From the NCBI RefSeq assembly GCF_001613445.1, contig NZ_BDCJ01000004.1, positions 1-64,000 on the forward strand: DNA of 64,000 nt, in the 5' to 3' direction. Below are positions 16,795-26,958 of this stretch, piece by piece. Under the pieces are notes generated by a model, which searched no databases, was not told where the DNA came from, and saw nothing but the letters and a program-made list of their open reading frames with translations. Origin of the DNA: Nocardia grenadensis NBRC 108939. GTDB taxonomy: Bacteria > Actinomycetota > Actinomycetes > Mycobacteriales > Mycobacteriaceae. A program made the position numbers and the translations under genes. Each line of letters opens with the position of its first letter. Position 1 is the first letter of the stretch.

Positions 16795-17418
16795 ATGACC
16801 GTTGATACCGGAGCTCGGCGGGAGAGCCCGCGTTCCAAGCGCGGCAGCATCCTGACCGCGGCGATAGAGCAATTCGGACGAATCGGTTACGAGCATACGA
16901 AATGGGCCTCCATCGCCGACGAAGTCGGCATCGGCCAGACCGCGCTGTACCACTATTTCGAATCCAAAGCGCACTGCCTGCTGACCATCATGCGGCTGGA
17001 ATTGGCCGATTCCGCGGATCGTTTCGGCGAGGCCATCGAGGGCGAGGAAAACCCGGAAAAGGCATTGCGCGCGGCCGTGGCGGCGGCATTGCGCGCCGAG
17101 CCCATCGACGCACTGCAGCGACGCATTCTGCAGAACCATATGGATCTGCTCGCCGCACCCCGGCAGTCCGAGAAAGAGGAAGCCGAACGGCTGCGGTCGC
17201 GGGAACTGGTCCAGGAGATCGAACAGAACTGGACCGATCTCATCGCCCGCGGTATCGAGACCGGCGGTTTCGCCGGTGACGACCCGCGGGTACTGGGCCG
17301 GCTCGTACTCGCCGTGGTGATCAGCGTCTGGCGCTGGTACCGCCCCGACGGTGCGCTCACCCTCGCCGAGATCACCGAAACGGTCACCGAGACCGCGGTG
17401 CGAATGGTGCGCGGCTGA
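16795..17418 (+). CDS. TetR-family transcriptional regulator
   Basis: This 207-aa TetR repressor has an N-terminal helix-turn-helix (KRGSILTAAIEQFGRIGYEHTKWASIADEVGIGQ split over two helices, then ALYHYFESK) and an all-helical C-terminal ligand domain. It resembles the KstR2/FadR-like TetR proteins that sense CoA thioesters in actinobacteria. It sits between the catabolic operon and the EthD/MBL pair. It is the best candidate to bind the shared operator copies at 5495, 6788 and 24865; that link is inference. Confidence 0.9.
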   Translation: MTVDTGARRESPRSKRGSILTAAIEQFGRIGYEHTKWASIADEVGIGQTALYHYFESKAHCLLTIMRLELADSADRFGEAIEGEENPEKALRAAVAAALRAEPIDALQRRILQNHMDLLAAPRQSEKEEAERLRSRELVQEIEQNWTDLIARGIETGGFAGDDPRVLGRLVLAVVISVWRWYRPDGALTLAEITETVTETAVRMVRG

Positions 17419-17463
17419 ACACTGCGGGGCACGGGGTGCGCACTGTCGCATACCCCACGAAAC

Positions 17464-17484
17464 CGAACAGAATTCAGTTAGGAT
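17464..17484 (+). promoter_or_regulatory. Putative leaderless promoter with degenerate operator
   Basis: TAGGAT (17479-17484) ends 6 nt before the ATG at 17491, the spacing of a leaderless start; AGGA inside it could alternatively act as a ribosome site. CGAACAGAATTCA at 17464-17476 is the reverse complement of a two-mismatch copy of the recurring operator motif. No good -35 box was seen. Confidence 0.35.
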
Positions 17485-17490
17485 ACGGTC

Positions 17491-17826
17491 ATGTACAACC
17501 TCATGGTTCTGGCGTCCCGCCCCAACGATTGGACCCACGACCAGTTCATCGAGTGGTGGCGCGGCGAACACGCCGAGGTCACCTACCCCCTGCCCGGCCT
17601 GCTGCGCTGGCAGCACACCGAACTACTCGACAGCTTCGACGAGCGGTCCGCGGGCTGGGACGGACTGTCCATCCTGAGCTTCGAATCGCGGGAGGCGCTC
17701 GACGCCGCGCTGGCCAGCCCGGAATGGAAAGCGGCCGTCCGCCATGTCGGCGCCATGCGTGGTCGCCGCATGATCTGGTACGGCGAGGAACAGACCCTGG
17801 TGCCCTTGGCCGGCAGCGGCGAATGA
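17491..17826 (+). CDS. EthD-domain protein
   Basis: This 111-aa dimeric alpha-beta barrel protein has the EthD pattern: YNLMVLASRPNDWTHDQFIEWWRGEHA, with the acidic-aromatic helix and the HA at the expected place, then the GLLRWQHTELLD strand. EthD-like proteins accompany oxygenases and degradation clusters and may act as small isomerases, cyclases or decarboxylases. The stop overlaps the MBL-fold hydrolase gene by 4 bp. The catalytic role is unassigned. Confidence 0.85.
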   Translation: MYNLMVLASRPNDWTHDQFIEWWRGEHAEVTYPLPGLLRWQHTELLDSFDERSAGWDGLSILSFESREALDAALASPEWKAAVRHVGAMRGRRMIWYGEEQTLVPLAGSGE

Positions 17827-18842
17827 GCGCCCACTGGGCCGAGCCCGGCTGCTATCCGGTAGCCGAGGGCATCCACCGCATACCGCTGCAATTGCCGCAG
17901 GACGGATTGCGCGCGGTCAATGTCTACGCCGTCGAAACCGACGACGGGCTCGTCCTGATCGACGGCGGCTGGCACCGCCCGCAGACCTACGACGAACTGT
18001 CGGCCGGGCTTGCGCGGATCGGCCGCTCCCCCGGCGAGATCCATGATGTCCTGGTCACCCATATCCATCGCGACCACTACACCTTCGCGGTAGAACTGCG
18101 CCGCCGGCACGGCTGCCGGGTCCATCTGGGCGCCGGCGAGTCGGTGGGGCTCGACGCGGTACGCGCACTGGGCAGCAATATCCCCGAGAGCTCGCTGCGG
18201 GAACTGAGCCGCGCGGGGGCAGCCGGTATCGCCGCGCGCGCGTACCTCGGCAGCGCCGACGAGCCCTTCGATCTCGCGGACTGGGAAACACCGGACCATT
18301 GGCTGCGGCCCGGCCCGGTGACATTCGGCGGTTACGAACTCGAGGTTCTCGAGACACCCGGGCACACCAAGGGCCACACCGTATTTCACGATCGGCGCCG
18401 CCGGCTCGTCTTCACCGGCGACCATCTGCTCCCCACCATCACCCCGTCCATCGGATTCGAACTCGGCACCTGGGAACTCCCCCTGGACAAGTTCCTGCAC
18501 TCACTTGCCCTGCTGCGTGACGACGACAACCGGACCATGTTGCCCGCACACGGACCCGACGGTGGCAGCGCCGGCGCACGAGCCCGTGAGCTGCTGGCCC
18601 ATCACGATCGCCGCTTCGTCCAGATACGCACCGTCGTAGCAGATCTCGCGCCGTGCACCGGCTACGAAGTCGCCCGGGCTCTGACGTGGACCCGCCGGGA
18701 ACGCGCCTTTGCCACCCTGGACACGTTCAATCAGATGGTCGCCACCTGCGAAACCATGGCTCACCTGGATGTGCTGGTGGCACAGGAGATTCTCGCCGCC
18801 GATGAGACCGAAGGTGTGGATATCTTCCGACTTCCGCACTGA
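17823..18842 (+). CDS. MBL-fold metallo-hydrolase
   Basis: This 339-aa metallo-beta-lactamase-fold protein has the zinc motif HxHxDH as HIHRDH (residues 80-85), a downstream metal His in ETPGHTKGH and the FTGDH acidic bridge (about 190-205), and a C-terminal helical extension of ~90 residues. It resembles hydroxyacylglutathione-hydrolase-type or lactonase/thioesterase MBL enzymes, so a lactone or CoA-thioester hydrolase would fit a monooxygenase-initiated pathway. ATG 17823 overlaps the EthD stop. The frame is open upstream to 17436 but that part shadows the EthD gene. Confidence 0.88.
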   Translation: MSAHWAEPGCYPVAEGIHRIPLQLPQDGLRAVNVYAVETDDGLVLIDGGWHRPQTYDELSAGLARIGRSPGEIHDVLVTHIHRDHYTFAVELRRRHGCRVHLGAGESVGLDAVRALGSNIPESSLRELSRAGAAGIAARAYLGSADEPFDLADWETPDHWLRPGPVTFGGYELEVLETPGHTKGHTVFHDRRRRLVFTGDHLLPTITPSIGFELGTWELPLDKFLHSLALLRDDDNRTMLPAHGPDGGSAGARARELLAHHDRRFVQIRTVVADLAPCTGYEVARALTWTRRERAFATLDTFNQMVATCETMAHLDVLVAQEILAADETEGVDIFRLPH

Positions 18843-18886
18843 AGGCCGGGGCCCCCCGGAATTGTCATCACAAGCAGAGACCGGCC

Positions 18887-19099
18887 TGGGCGAACATCAC
18901 CGAGATCGGCCGGGCCGAGGCGCGGGAGCAGATGATTCCGCAGATGGGTCTCCGGACGGCGGAGGCGCTGCTCGATGTGACGGGCGGCGATATCAATGAG
19001 GAACTGCTGACGGTCCGCGACACCGTCACTCGGGTGACCGGTTCCCCCGCCCGGACGTTCGGCGACTGGGTCGCCCGCAATGTGTCCGCGTTCCGCTGA
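18887..19099 (+). pseudogene. C-terminal remnant of an NmrA-like NAD(P)-binding protein
   Basis: About 70 codons read WANITEIGRAEAREQMIP, then a VTGSPARTFGDWVARN tail and a stop, which is the C-terminal pattern of NmrA/SDR-a5-type NAD(P)H-binding proteins. No start codon, Rossmann motif or ribosome site precedes it; the frame meets an unrelated stretch after the MBL stop. I read it as the leftover 3' end of a deleted gene. Confidence 0.5.
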
Positions 19100-19241
19100 G
19101 GCGAGGCTGCCGGCAAGCGAGCGAGCCGATCGATCTGCTGGACGTTTGAATTACGCTGTGTAGAAACAGCTCTCGGCGAGCAGAAGACGACCGTCCCGGA
19201 CCGCTTCACCCTCATCCGATGAAGCGGCCCGGGTCACGGGT

Positions 19242-20006
19242 TCAGGCGCAGGTCCAGCCGCCGTCCACATAGAGTTCGGTGCCGGTCACGAAGGTGGCAT
19301 CGTCGCCGGCCAGGAACGCGACCGCGGCGGCGACCTCCGTGGCACGGCCGAGCCGGCCCATGGGGGTATGGGCCAGCATCGCCCGGTGGCGCTCGGTGCC
19401 GTCGTACCGCGCGCGCAACTGTTCGGTTTCGATGAAACCCGGGTGGATCGAATTCACCCGGACCCCTTTCGTGGCCCAGTGCAGTGCGGCGTTCTTGGTC
19501 ATCGTGCGGACCGCGCCCTTGGCCGCCGCGTAGGCGAGACTGTTGCCCAGTCCGCCGACCGTGCCCAGGATCGAGCAGAGGTTGACGATCGACCCGCCCC
19601 CGCTCTCCTCGATCAGGGCACCCGCGTGTTTCATGCCCAGCCAGGTCCCGGTCTGGCTCACCTCGACCACCCGGTTGTAGCGCTCGAGGTCCTCGTCGAC
19701 CACGGAGGCGAGGCTGCCGATGGCGCCATTGTTGACCAGCGCGTCCAGCCGTCCGTACCGGCGACGGACGATATCGACGCTCGCCCGCCACTCGTCCTCG
19801 CGGCCGATATCGAGCGGCCGAGTGAGGTGCCGGTCCGGTTCGTCCAGGCCCGCGACGAGTTCGGCGCAGGCGGCCTCGCCGAGATCGGTTACCACCAGCA
19901 CGGCACCTTCCGCGGCGAGCCGACGCACGATCTCCACGCCGATCCCGCCCGTCGATCCGGTCACCAGGACGACCTTGTCCTGAAGCCTCGCGGCTACCGT
20001 TGTCAT
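19242..20006 (-). CDS. Short-chain dehydrogenase/reductase
   Basis: This 254-aa classical SDR has TGSTGGIG, an acidic residue after strand 2 (VTDLG, NAD preference), NNGAIG, NLCSILG and catalytic YAAAK, ending in YVDGGWTCA. ATG 20006 was preferred over the GTG one codon earlier because AGAAAGG lies at the right distance. It is the last gene of a minus-strand operon (24766 to 19242) containing a complete ABC importer, so it probably acts on the imported compound or its first product. Confidence 0.9.
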   Translation of the reverse strand: MTTVAARLQDKVVLVTGSTGGIGVEIVRRLAAEGAVLVVTDLGEAACAELVAGLDEPDRHLTRPLDIGREDEWRASVDIVRRRYGRLDALVNNGAIGSLASVVDEDLERYNRVVEVSQTGTWLGMKHAGALIEESGGGSIVNLCSILGTVGGLGNSLAYAAAKGAVRTMTKNAALHWATKGVRVNSIHPGFIETEQLRARYDGTERHRAMLAHTPMGRLGRATEVAAAVAFLAGDDATFVTGTELYVDGGWTCA

Positions 20007-20046
20007 CACGGCCCTTTCTGTTCCGGTGACGGCTGTTGCTCCCGCG

Positions 20047-21743
20047 TCACAGTTTGTTCAGCACATTCCGGCCGCCCACCAGCATCGCGACCGCGACACC
20101 GGCGGTGGTGACCGCTGTCATCAGCAGCGCCATGGCGGCGACCAGCGGATAGGACCCGTTCTGCCACAGATCGAACAGCAGGGTGCCCATCACCTGGGTG
20201 GTCGAGGCCCGCACGAGCAGCGACGCCGCGAATTCGTGGGTCAGCAGGATGAACATCAGTGCGACGGCGCTGAGGATGGTGGGTCGCATCAGCGGCAGCA
20301 TGATGCGCAGATTCGTCACCAGTGGCGACGCTCCGCTGGTCGCCGACGCCTCACTGTAGGTGTTGCCGAGCGAGAGCATCGCCGTCATCTGCATTCTGGT
20401 CGCGTACGGCAGCATCAGGACGATATAGACCAGGATGATGACGGTTTTGGTGCCGTACAGGATGAGCGGCGGCTCGGTGTAGGTGAGCAGGAACCCGACA
20501 CCGAAGATGACCGCCGGAATCCCCAGTGGCAGCGCAGTGACGAGATCGGCCAGCAGGGCGAGCATCCTGAACTGCCGTCCCCGCACCAGCAGGGTCGCCA
20601 TCAGGTAGCCCAGCGGTACACAGATGACCACGGCGGCCAGCGAGGTCGACACGCTGGTGAGCACCGATCCCACGATGGCGTTGTCGGCAGCCAGCGTGCG
20701 GAAGTTGTCCAGCGTCAGCAGATCCCACGACAGCGAACCCGACCAGTAGGGCGTCAACGAGACGATGACCAGCCCGATCAGCGGAATGACCAGGGCTAAC
20801 AACGCGTAGACGACAATGGTGAGGGTGGCCCACAGCGACCGCCCACCGGCCGGCGCGAAGGCCTTCCCGCCGTGCGTGACGAAGCGCGACTGGTTGCCCA
20901 GCAGGCCCTTCTGGATCAGCACCAGCACCAGCCCGAAGATCACCAGCGGGGAACCGGCCGCCGCGGCGGCGGCGAAATCCGAGGGCGATTCCGACACCCG
21001 CCGGTACATCTCGGTGGTCAGCACCTTGACGCCATAGTTCTGGCCGAGCAGCAGTGGCCCGGTGAACTGTCCCAGCCCCAGCAGCAGGGCGATACCACCG
21101 CCGTAGATCAGCGAAGGACGCAGGAGCGGCAGCACGACCCGGAAGAACACACCGCCGGTCGAAGATCCGCTGATCTGTGCGGCTTCCAGATGTTCGGCGC
21201 TGATGTTCTGCATTCCGGCGCTGACGAACAGGTATACGAACGAGGTCAGGCCGAAACCGGTCAGGATGATGATCCACGGCACCGTATAGACATCGATCGG
21301 TCCGGAATCCGAACCGCTCCACCACGGCAGTTTCCGCAGCAGCACATTGAGGTACCCCGGTCCCGGGGACAGCAGGAAGGCCCAGCCGACGATATTGGCC
21401 ACCGCCGGCATCACGATCGGCAGGATCGGAATGATCCGCAGGAAGCCGAGCCGGTCGGGCAGCCGGCTCGCGGCGAAGGCCAGCAGGGTGCCGAGCACCA
21501 TCGCGATCACCAGCGACCCCAGCGCCAGCGCGATGGTGGTCTGGATGGTCTCGCCGATATCGAAGCGGGTGTACTGCGCGCGATACCCGCGGGCACCGTC
21601 CTCGAAGGCCAGGGATTGCAGCCGGATCATCGGCAGCACCACCAGATACCCGAGGACGGCCAGCAGCGCCAGGTAGCCGAGGCGTGACCGCCACTGTGCC
21701 GGGACGGCGAACGAGCGGCCCGCGGCTGTCGACAGAGTAGCCA

Positions 21744-21744
<1 letters not shown>
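20047..21744 (-). CDS. ABC importer permease, fused two-domain (Fe3+ family type)
   Basis: This 565-aa integral membrane protein has about twelve hydrophobic segments and two BPD_transp_1 domains, each with its own EAA loop (HLEAAQISGSST...LPLLRP near the middle and YSEASATSGASP...LPLMRP near the C-terminus). Fused permeases of this layout belong to the FbpB/AfuB/2-aminoethylphosphonate group. The start overlaps the ATPase stop (ATGA). In iron systems this protein carries ferric ion, but the catabolic neighbours argue for an organic anion here. Confidence 0.92.
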
Positions 21745-22907
<1,163 letters not shown>

Positions 22908-22908
22908 C

Positions 22909-23691
22909 TCATGCCTTCTGAGTCGAGAGTTTCGGGGTGCGGACACCGGCGGCGGTCCCGCCGTCGACCAGCAGATCGATACCGGTGACATAGCTGCTGT
23001 CGGCGGTCGCCAGGAAGGCGATCACCGCCGCCACCTCCGCCGGTGAGCCGCGGCGCTGCATCGGAATACTGCGGATGTATGTCTCCATATCGTCGGCGGC
23101 GAAACCGGGCGCCGAGGTGATCTCGGTGGTGATACTGCCGGGACAGACCGAATTGACCCGGATGCCCTGCTCGGCCAATTCCAGCGCCGCGACCTTCGTC
23201 AGGGCCCGGACACCGGATTTCGCCGCGCCGTAGGCGCCGAGCTCGGCGGTCGCCAGGACACCGCGCAACGACGAGATGGTCACGATGGTGCCCCCGCCGG
23301 TCATGGCCGCCGCGGCGGCCCGCAATCCGAGGAACGTACCGACCAGGTGCTGGTCGATCATCCGACGGAACTGCGCGAGCGTCGTCTGCGCCAAGGGCGC
23401 CTTCAGCGCGGTCCCGGCACTGTTCACCAGAACGTTCATCGGGTGCCCGGCCAGCTCCATCGCAGTCGATACAGCGTGCCAGTCGTCCTCATCGGTGACG
23501 TCCAGATGGTGGTAGTGGGCCCGGGGGCCGAGCGCCAGCGCCCGTTTCCGGCCCGCGATATCGTCCACGTCGGTGAGGTAGACGGTCGCGCCCTTGGCGG
23601 CGAACAGTTCGGCGGTCGCCCCGCCGATCCCACCGGAGGCCCCGGTCACCAGCACGTGGGTGCCCTGCTGGGGCTCGGCCCTGTTGTCCAT
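22909..23691 (-). CDS. Short-chain dehydrogenase/reductase
   Basis: This 260-aa SDR has TGASGGIG, YLTDVDD (acidic, NAD-type), NSAG, TISSLRG, catalytic YGAAK and a C-terminal LVDGGTAAG. It lies within the transporter operon, between the ATPase gene (1-bp gap) and the binding-protein gene (37-bp gap). Placing an SDR inside an importer operon suggests the transported compound is an alcohol or ketone oxidised on entry. The specific reaction is unknown. Confidence 0.9.
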   Translation of the reverse strand: MDNRAEPQQGTHVLVTGASGGIGGATAELFAAKGATVYLTDVDDIAGRKRALALGPRAHYHHLDVTDEDDWHAVSTAMELAGHPMNVLVNSAGTALKAPLAQTTLAQFRRMIDQHLVGTFLGLRAAAAAMTGGGTIVTISSLRGVLATAELGAYGAAKSGVRALTKVAALELAEQGIRVNSVCPGSITTEITSAPGFAADDMETYIRSIPMQRRGSPAEVAAVIAFLATADSSYVTGIDLLVDGGTAAGVRTPKLSTQKA

Positions 23692-23728
23692 GCCTGTCCT
23701 TCGTCGGTCGGTGTGAATCGGAGCCCGA

Positions 23729-24766
23729 TCAGCTCTGGAAACGCCGCGCCCATTCCTGCGAGTACTCGGTGACCTTGTCCGGGGTGAGGTCGGCGGTATC
23801 CGGGGCGGCGATCTCCTGCGCCTGCACGACCGCGCCCGGGATATCCGGCAGCGCCGCGGCGTATCCGTCGTTGAGGGCGGTCTGGCCCTCGCGGGTCGTC
23901 ATGAAGTCGACCAGGACCTGCGCCGCGTTCGGATGCGGCGCGACACTCAGCGCGTGGGTGTACCAGGGTGTGCCCCAGGGCTGCGACGGCAGCGCCCAGT
24001 CGACGGGAGCACCGGCCGCCACCTCGGTGACCAGCGGCTGCACCGACGGGGACACCACGATCTCACCGGAGGTGAGGGCCTGGGCGATACCGAGCGCGCT
24101 CGGATAGATACGCGGTTTCAACTCGGCGATCCGGTCCCAGTAGTCCTCGCCGTAGGTCCGCGCGTAGAAGCGGTAGAGGTCGACGTAGGACGCGATACCG
24201 GTGGGGTTGACGATGCCGATCTTGCCCCGGTACTTGGAATCGAGCAGGTCATGCGGGAATCGCAGGCCACCCGGTACCGCGGCGGTGTTCCAGCCGAGCG
24301 CGAAGACGGCCGCGCTGCTCAGCGCGAACCGGTTCTCCAGCACACTGGTTTCCGGCCGGTACTCCGGCGCCTGCAGATGCGGGCCGACCAGGTCCGCCGA
24401 ATAGCTGCCCGACTGGGCCGCATTGGTGACCCAGGTCGCGTCGGTGAGCATATGGACGTCCGCCGTGCCGCGCCCGGTGCGGTTCTCCGTTTCCACCCGC
24501 GGGTTGATATCGGCATCGGTACCGCGCACGAATTCCAGGTCGATGCGCGGATACTTCGTTTCGAACGCCTTCTCCAGCCGTTCCAGGTTGGCGGGTTTCT
24601 GGCTCGAATAGAGCAGCACGCTGCCCTCGTTTTCGGCGGCCGCCTCGACGTCGGACCAGGCGCCCGATACGGGTCCGGTGGTGCCGGGACTCGACCCGCA
24701 CGCCGTGAGAACCGAAATGACAGCGAGGGCTGTCGCGGCCGCCGTGGCCTTGAACAACAACTTCAT
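23729..24766 (-). CDS. ABC importer substrate-binding lipoprotein (SBP family 1)
   Basis: This 345-aa lipoprotein has a signal peptide ending in lipobox LTAC (Cys23) and a bilobal binding fold of the Fe(3+)/2-aminoethylphosphonate type, with EGSVLLYSSQ near the start and NAAQVLVDFMTTREGQ near the end. Tyrosines used for ferric binding in FbpA-like proteins are not obviously conserved as a pair, so an organic anion or chelate is plausible. ATG 24766 was chosen; an upstream GTG at 24781 is possible. It is first in the importer operon, with a strong promoter 45 bp upstream. Confidence 0.9.
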   Translation of the reverse strand: MKLLFKATAAATALAVISVLTACGSSPGTTGPVSGAWSDVEAAAENEGSVLLYSSQKPANLERLEKAFETKYPRIDLEFVRGTDADINPRVETENRTGRGTADVHMLTDATWVTNAAQSGSYSADLVGPHLQAPEYRPETSVLENRFALSSAAVFALGWNTAAVPGGLRFPHDLLDSKYRGKIGIVNPTGIASYVDLYRFYARTYGEDYWDRIAELKPRIYPSALGIAQALTSGEIVVSPSVQPLVTEVAAGAPVDWALPSQPWGTPWYTHALSVAPHPNAAQVLVDFMTTREGQTALNDGYAAALPDIPGAVVQAQEIAAPDTADLTPDKVTEYSQEWARRFQS

Positions 24767-24793
24767 GGTCCGAATACCCACATCCCGCAGAAC

Positions 24794-24806
24794 TGAACTG
24801 ATGTCA
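24794..24806. promoter_or_regulatory. Operator candidate just after the importer -10 box
   Basis: TGACATCAGTTCA on the minus strand (TGAACTGATGTCA on plus) is a copy of the recurring motif with an intact AGTTCA half. It lies a few bases downstream of the importer operon -10 box, comparable to the placement of the two identical 19-bp operators. AACTGA-TG-TCAGTT within it (24797-24810) is also a perfect 6+6 inverted repeat. Confidence 0.45.
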
Positions 24807-24811
24807 GTTTG

Positions 24812-24840
24812 AAACTATGCCATACCCATTGTGGTGTCAA
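24812..24840 (-). promoter_or_regulatory. Promoter of the importer operon
   Basis: On the minus strand a perfect TTGACA (24840-24835), a 17-nt spacer and TAGTTT (24817-24812) form the best -35/-10 pair in the window. It fires away from the flavoprotein gene toward the binding-protein start at 24766. Confidence 0.65.
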
Positions 24841-24854
24841 TCACTGTGTGGCAA

Positions 24855-24878
24855 TAATATGAAGTGAATCCAGTTCAA
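24855..24878 (+). promoter_or_regulatory. -10 box and second copy of the 19-bp operator
   Basis: TAATAT (24855-24860) is followed, with one base shared, by TGAAGTGAATCCAGTTCAA (24860-24878), identical to 6783-6801. A clear -35 was not found. The operator runs into the AAGGAGG ribosome site of the flavoprotein gene, so bound protein would cover the transcription start. Confidence 0.6.
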
Positions 24879-24887
24879 GGAGGAACG

Positions 24888-26834
24888 GTGAGCTCTCCTC
24901 ATATGTCGTCCCCGCTGCGGGTCGGCTCCCTCACGCTGCGCAACCGGCTCGTGGCCACCGCGCACGGGTCCGGGGCGGTCAGCGCGGGTACGGCCCAGCC
25001 CGGCGACGAAGACTACTGGCGGCGCTGCGCGGCCGGCGGCGCGGCCATGGTGATCGCCGGCGGCACCGTGGTCGGCTCGGATTCGGGCAACCGCACCGGC
25101 AATATCACCGACGCCTCCGATCCCGCGGGGCTGCCCGGACTGCGCCGGCGCGCCCGGGCCATCACCGAGGAAGGTGCGGTGGCGGTCTGCCAGCTCGTCC
25201 ACCTGGGCCGCGAAACATTGGGCGCGGAGATCTGGGAACATCCGATAGCACCCTCGGCCGTTCGCTCCCCTCGCGAACCGGTCCGGGCGCGCGTACTGTC
25301 CGACGGCGATATCGACGCGCTCGTCGATGCCTTCGTCCTCAGCTCCCGGCACGCCGCGGAAGCGGGATTCGCCGCGGTGGAACTGCACGCCGCGCACGGA
25401 TACCTGCTGGCCCAGTTCCTGTCCGCGGCCTCGAACACCCGCCCGGATGCGGACACCCTCACCGGACGCGCCGCGATACTGCACCGGCTGCACAGCGCGA
25501 TCACCGCGGCCTGCCCAGAACTCGTACTCGGCGTACGCGTCTCGATCGACGGCGCCGAGGAGGCCGGAACGAACACCGACGGCCTGTGCGAACTACTGCC
25601 GCTGCTGAGCATGTTCGACTACATCAATGTGACAGTGGGTGTCCGTACCACCTACGTCCGCGATATGGCGACCGCCGGACCTCCGCTGCTGCCGGAGCTG
25701 CACCGGCTGCGCGTGGCCACCGACCGGCCGCTGCTGGTCTCCCAGGCGTTTCGGTCCCGGGCGGATATCGAGGCGGCGCTCGCCGCGGGCGCCGACCTGG
25801 TCGGCATGGCGCGGCCCTTCGTCGCCGACCCCGATATCGCGCGGAAGCTGCTGCGCGGGGAGGACAGCCGGATCCGGCCGTGTGTCTCCTGCAATGAGGA
25901 CTGCCGGTCGTTCACCCCGGTCCTGCTCTGCTCGGTGAACCCGGACCTGGCGCCGCCCGGGCGGTCGGCCCGCCCGGCCCGGCCGTTGCGGTTCGGTACC
26001 GCATCGGACGGGTCGCCGCGGGTCGCGATCGTCGGCGCCGGGCCCGCGGGACTGGAAGCCGCCTTCCGGTTGGCCCCGACCCATACCGTCACCGTCTTCG
26101 AGGCGAGCCGCTGGATCGGGGGCCAGTTGCGCACCGCCGCGCAGGCCCCGAACCGGACCGGCTGGTCGGCGCTGCTGCGCTACTACCAGGACAATCTCGG
26201 CAGTGCCGCGCTGGAACTGGGATACCGCGCGCGCCCGGCCGACCTCGCCGATTACGACGAGGTGATCGTGGCGACCGGCGCCACCGAAATCGCGACCCCC
26301 GGCACCGCGACGACCACCGCGGCCCTGATCGACCCCTGGCAGGTATGGCCGGGCGACCGGGTGGTGGTCGTCGACGACGGTTTCGGCTACTGGCCGGCCC
26401 TCGGTGTGGTGGAGGCGGCCCTGGCGGGCGGCGCGAGTGAGGTCACCGTGCTCGTACCCGGACCGGCCGTCGCCGCGAGCATCCCCGCGGAGAGCCGGGT
26501 CCAGCTGCGGCGACGCTTGGCGGGGCGCCCGGTGGAGTTTATCGTCGAGACCGCGCTCACGGAGGTGACGCGGCAGGAGTCGCGGACCGTGGTCACCTAC
26601 CGGAACCTGCTTTCCGGCCGGACGGCCGAACTGACCTGCGACCGGGTGGTGGTCGCGGGCGAACGGCTGGCCACCGACTGGCAGTCGTTCACTCAGGAGG
26701 CGGCGCACGCCCGCGTCCAGATCGTCGGCGACGCGGTGGTGCCCCGGCGGGTTTCCCATGCGATCGCCGAGGGTCGTGCCGCCGCGGCGGCCGTCCTGGG
26801 CAGTGCCAACCGCTCCCCCGACCGGGCCGGGTGA
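24888..26834 (+). CDS. Old Yellow Enzyme-type flavin/4Fe-4S oxidoreductase (2,4-dienoyl-CoA reductase-like)
   Basis: This 648-aa enzyme has three modules: an N-terminal FMN TIM barrel (RNRLVATAHG; substrate motif ELHAAHGYLLAQFLS), a cysteine cluster for a 4Fe-4S centre (CVSCNEDC plus a later Cys in LLCSVNP), and a C-terminal FAD/NAD(P) domain (GAGPAGLEAAF). This is the layout of 2,4-dienoyl-CoA reductase, enoate reductase and trimethylamine dehydrogenase. It reduces or oxidises a conjugated C=C bond. GTG 24888 is preferred because AAGGAGG lies 4 nt upstream. It is transcribed divergently from the importer under the shared operator. Confidence 0.92.
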   Translation: MSSPHMSSPLRVGSLTLRNRLVATAHGSGAVSAGTAQPGDEDYWRRCAAGGAAMVIAGGTVVGSDSGNRTGNITDASDPAGLPGLRRRARAITEEGAVAVCQLVHLGRETLGAEIWEHPIAPSAVRSPREPVRARVLSDGDIDALVDAFVLSSRHAAEAGFAAVELHAAHGYLLAQFLSAASNTRPDADTLTGRAAILHRLHSAITAACPELVLGVRVSIDGAEEAGTNTDGLCELLPLLSMFDYINVTVGVRTTYVRDMATAGPPLLPELHRLRVATDRPLLVSQAFRSRADIEAALAAGADLVGMARPFVADPDIARKLLRGEDSRIRPCVSCNEDCRSFTPVLLCSVNPDLAPPGRSARPARPLRFGTASDGSPRVAIVGAGPAGLEAAFRLAPTHTVTVFEASRWIGGQLRTAAQAPNRTGWSALLRYYQDNLGSAALELGYRARPADLADYDEVIVATGATEIATPGTATTTAALIDPWQVWPGDRVVVVDDGFGYWPALGVVEAALAGGASEVTVLVPGPAVAASIPAESRVQLRRRLAGRPVEFIVETALTEVTRQESRTVVTYRNLLSGRTAELTCDRVVVAGERLATDWQSFTQEAAHARVQIVGDAVVPRRVSHAIAEGRAAAAAVLGSANRSPDRAG

Positions 26835-26958
26835 TCGGCGCCCGAGTCGGCTCGCGACCCCCTCACTTCCGCCTGCCGGACACGTCCGGTCGCCCCGAGA
26901 CCACCAACCCCACGGTGTCGATACCCCTTGACATCCGGATCGAAATGATGAGGTACCC

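Noticed and set aside
19201..19227. Hairpin CCGCTTCA / TGAAGCGG with 11-nt loop downstream of the SDR gene
   Set aside because: Short stem, no T-run; could be a weak terminator, but not strong enough to list as one.
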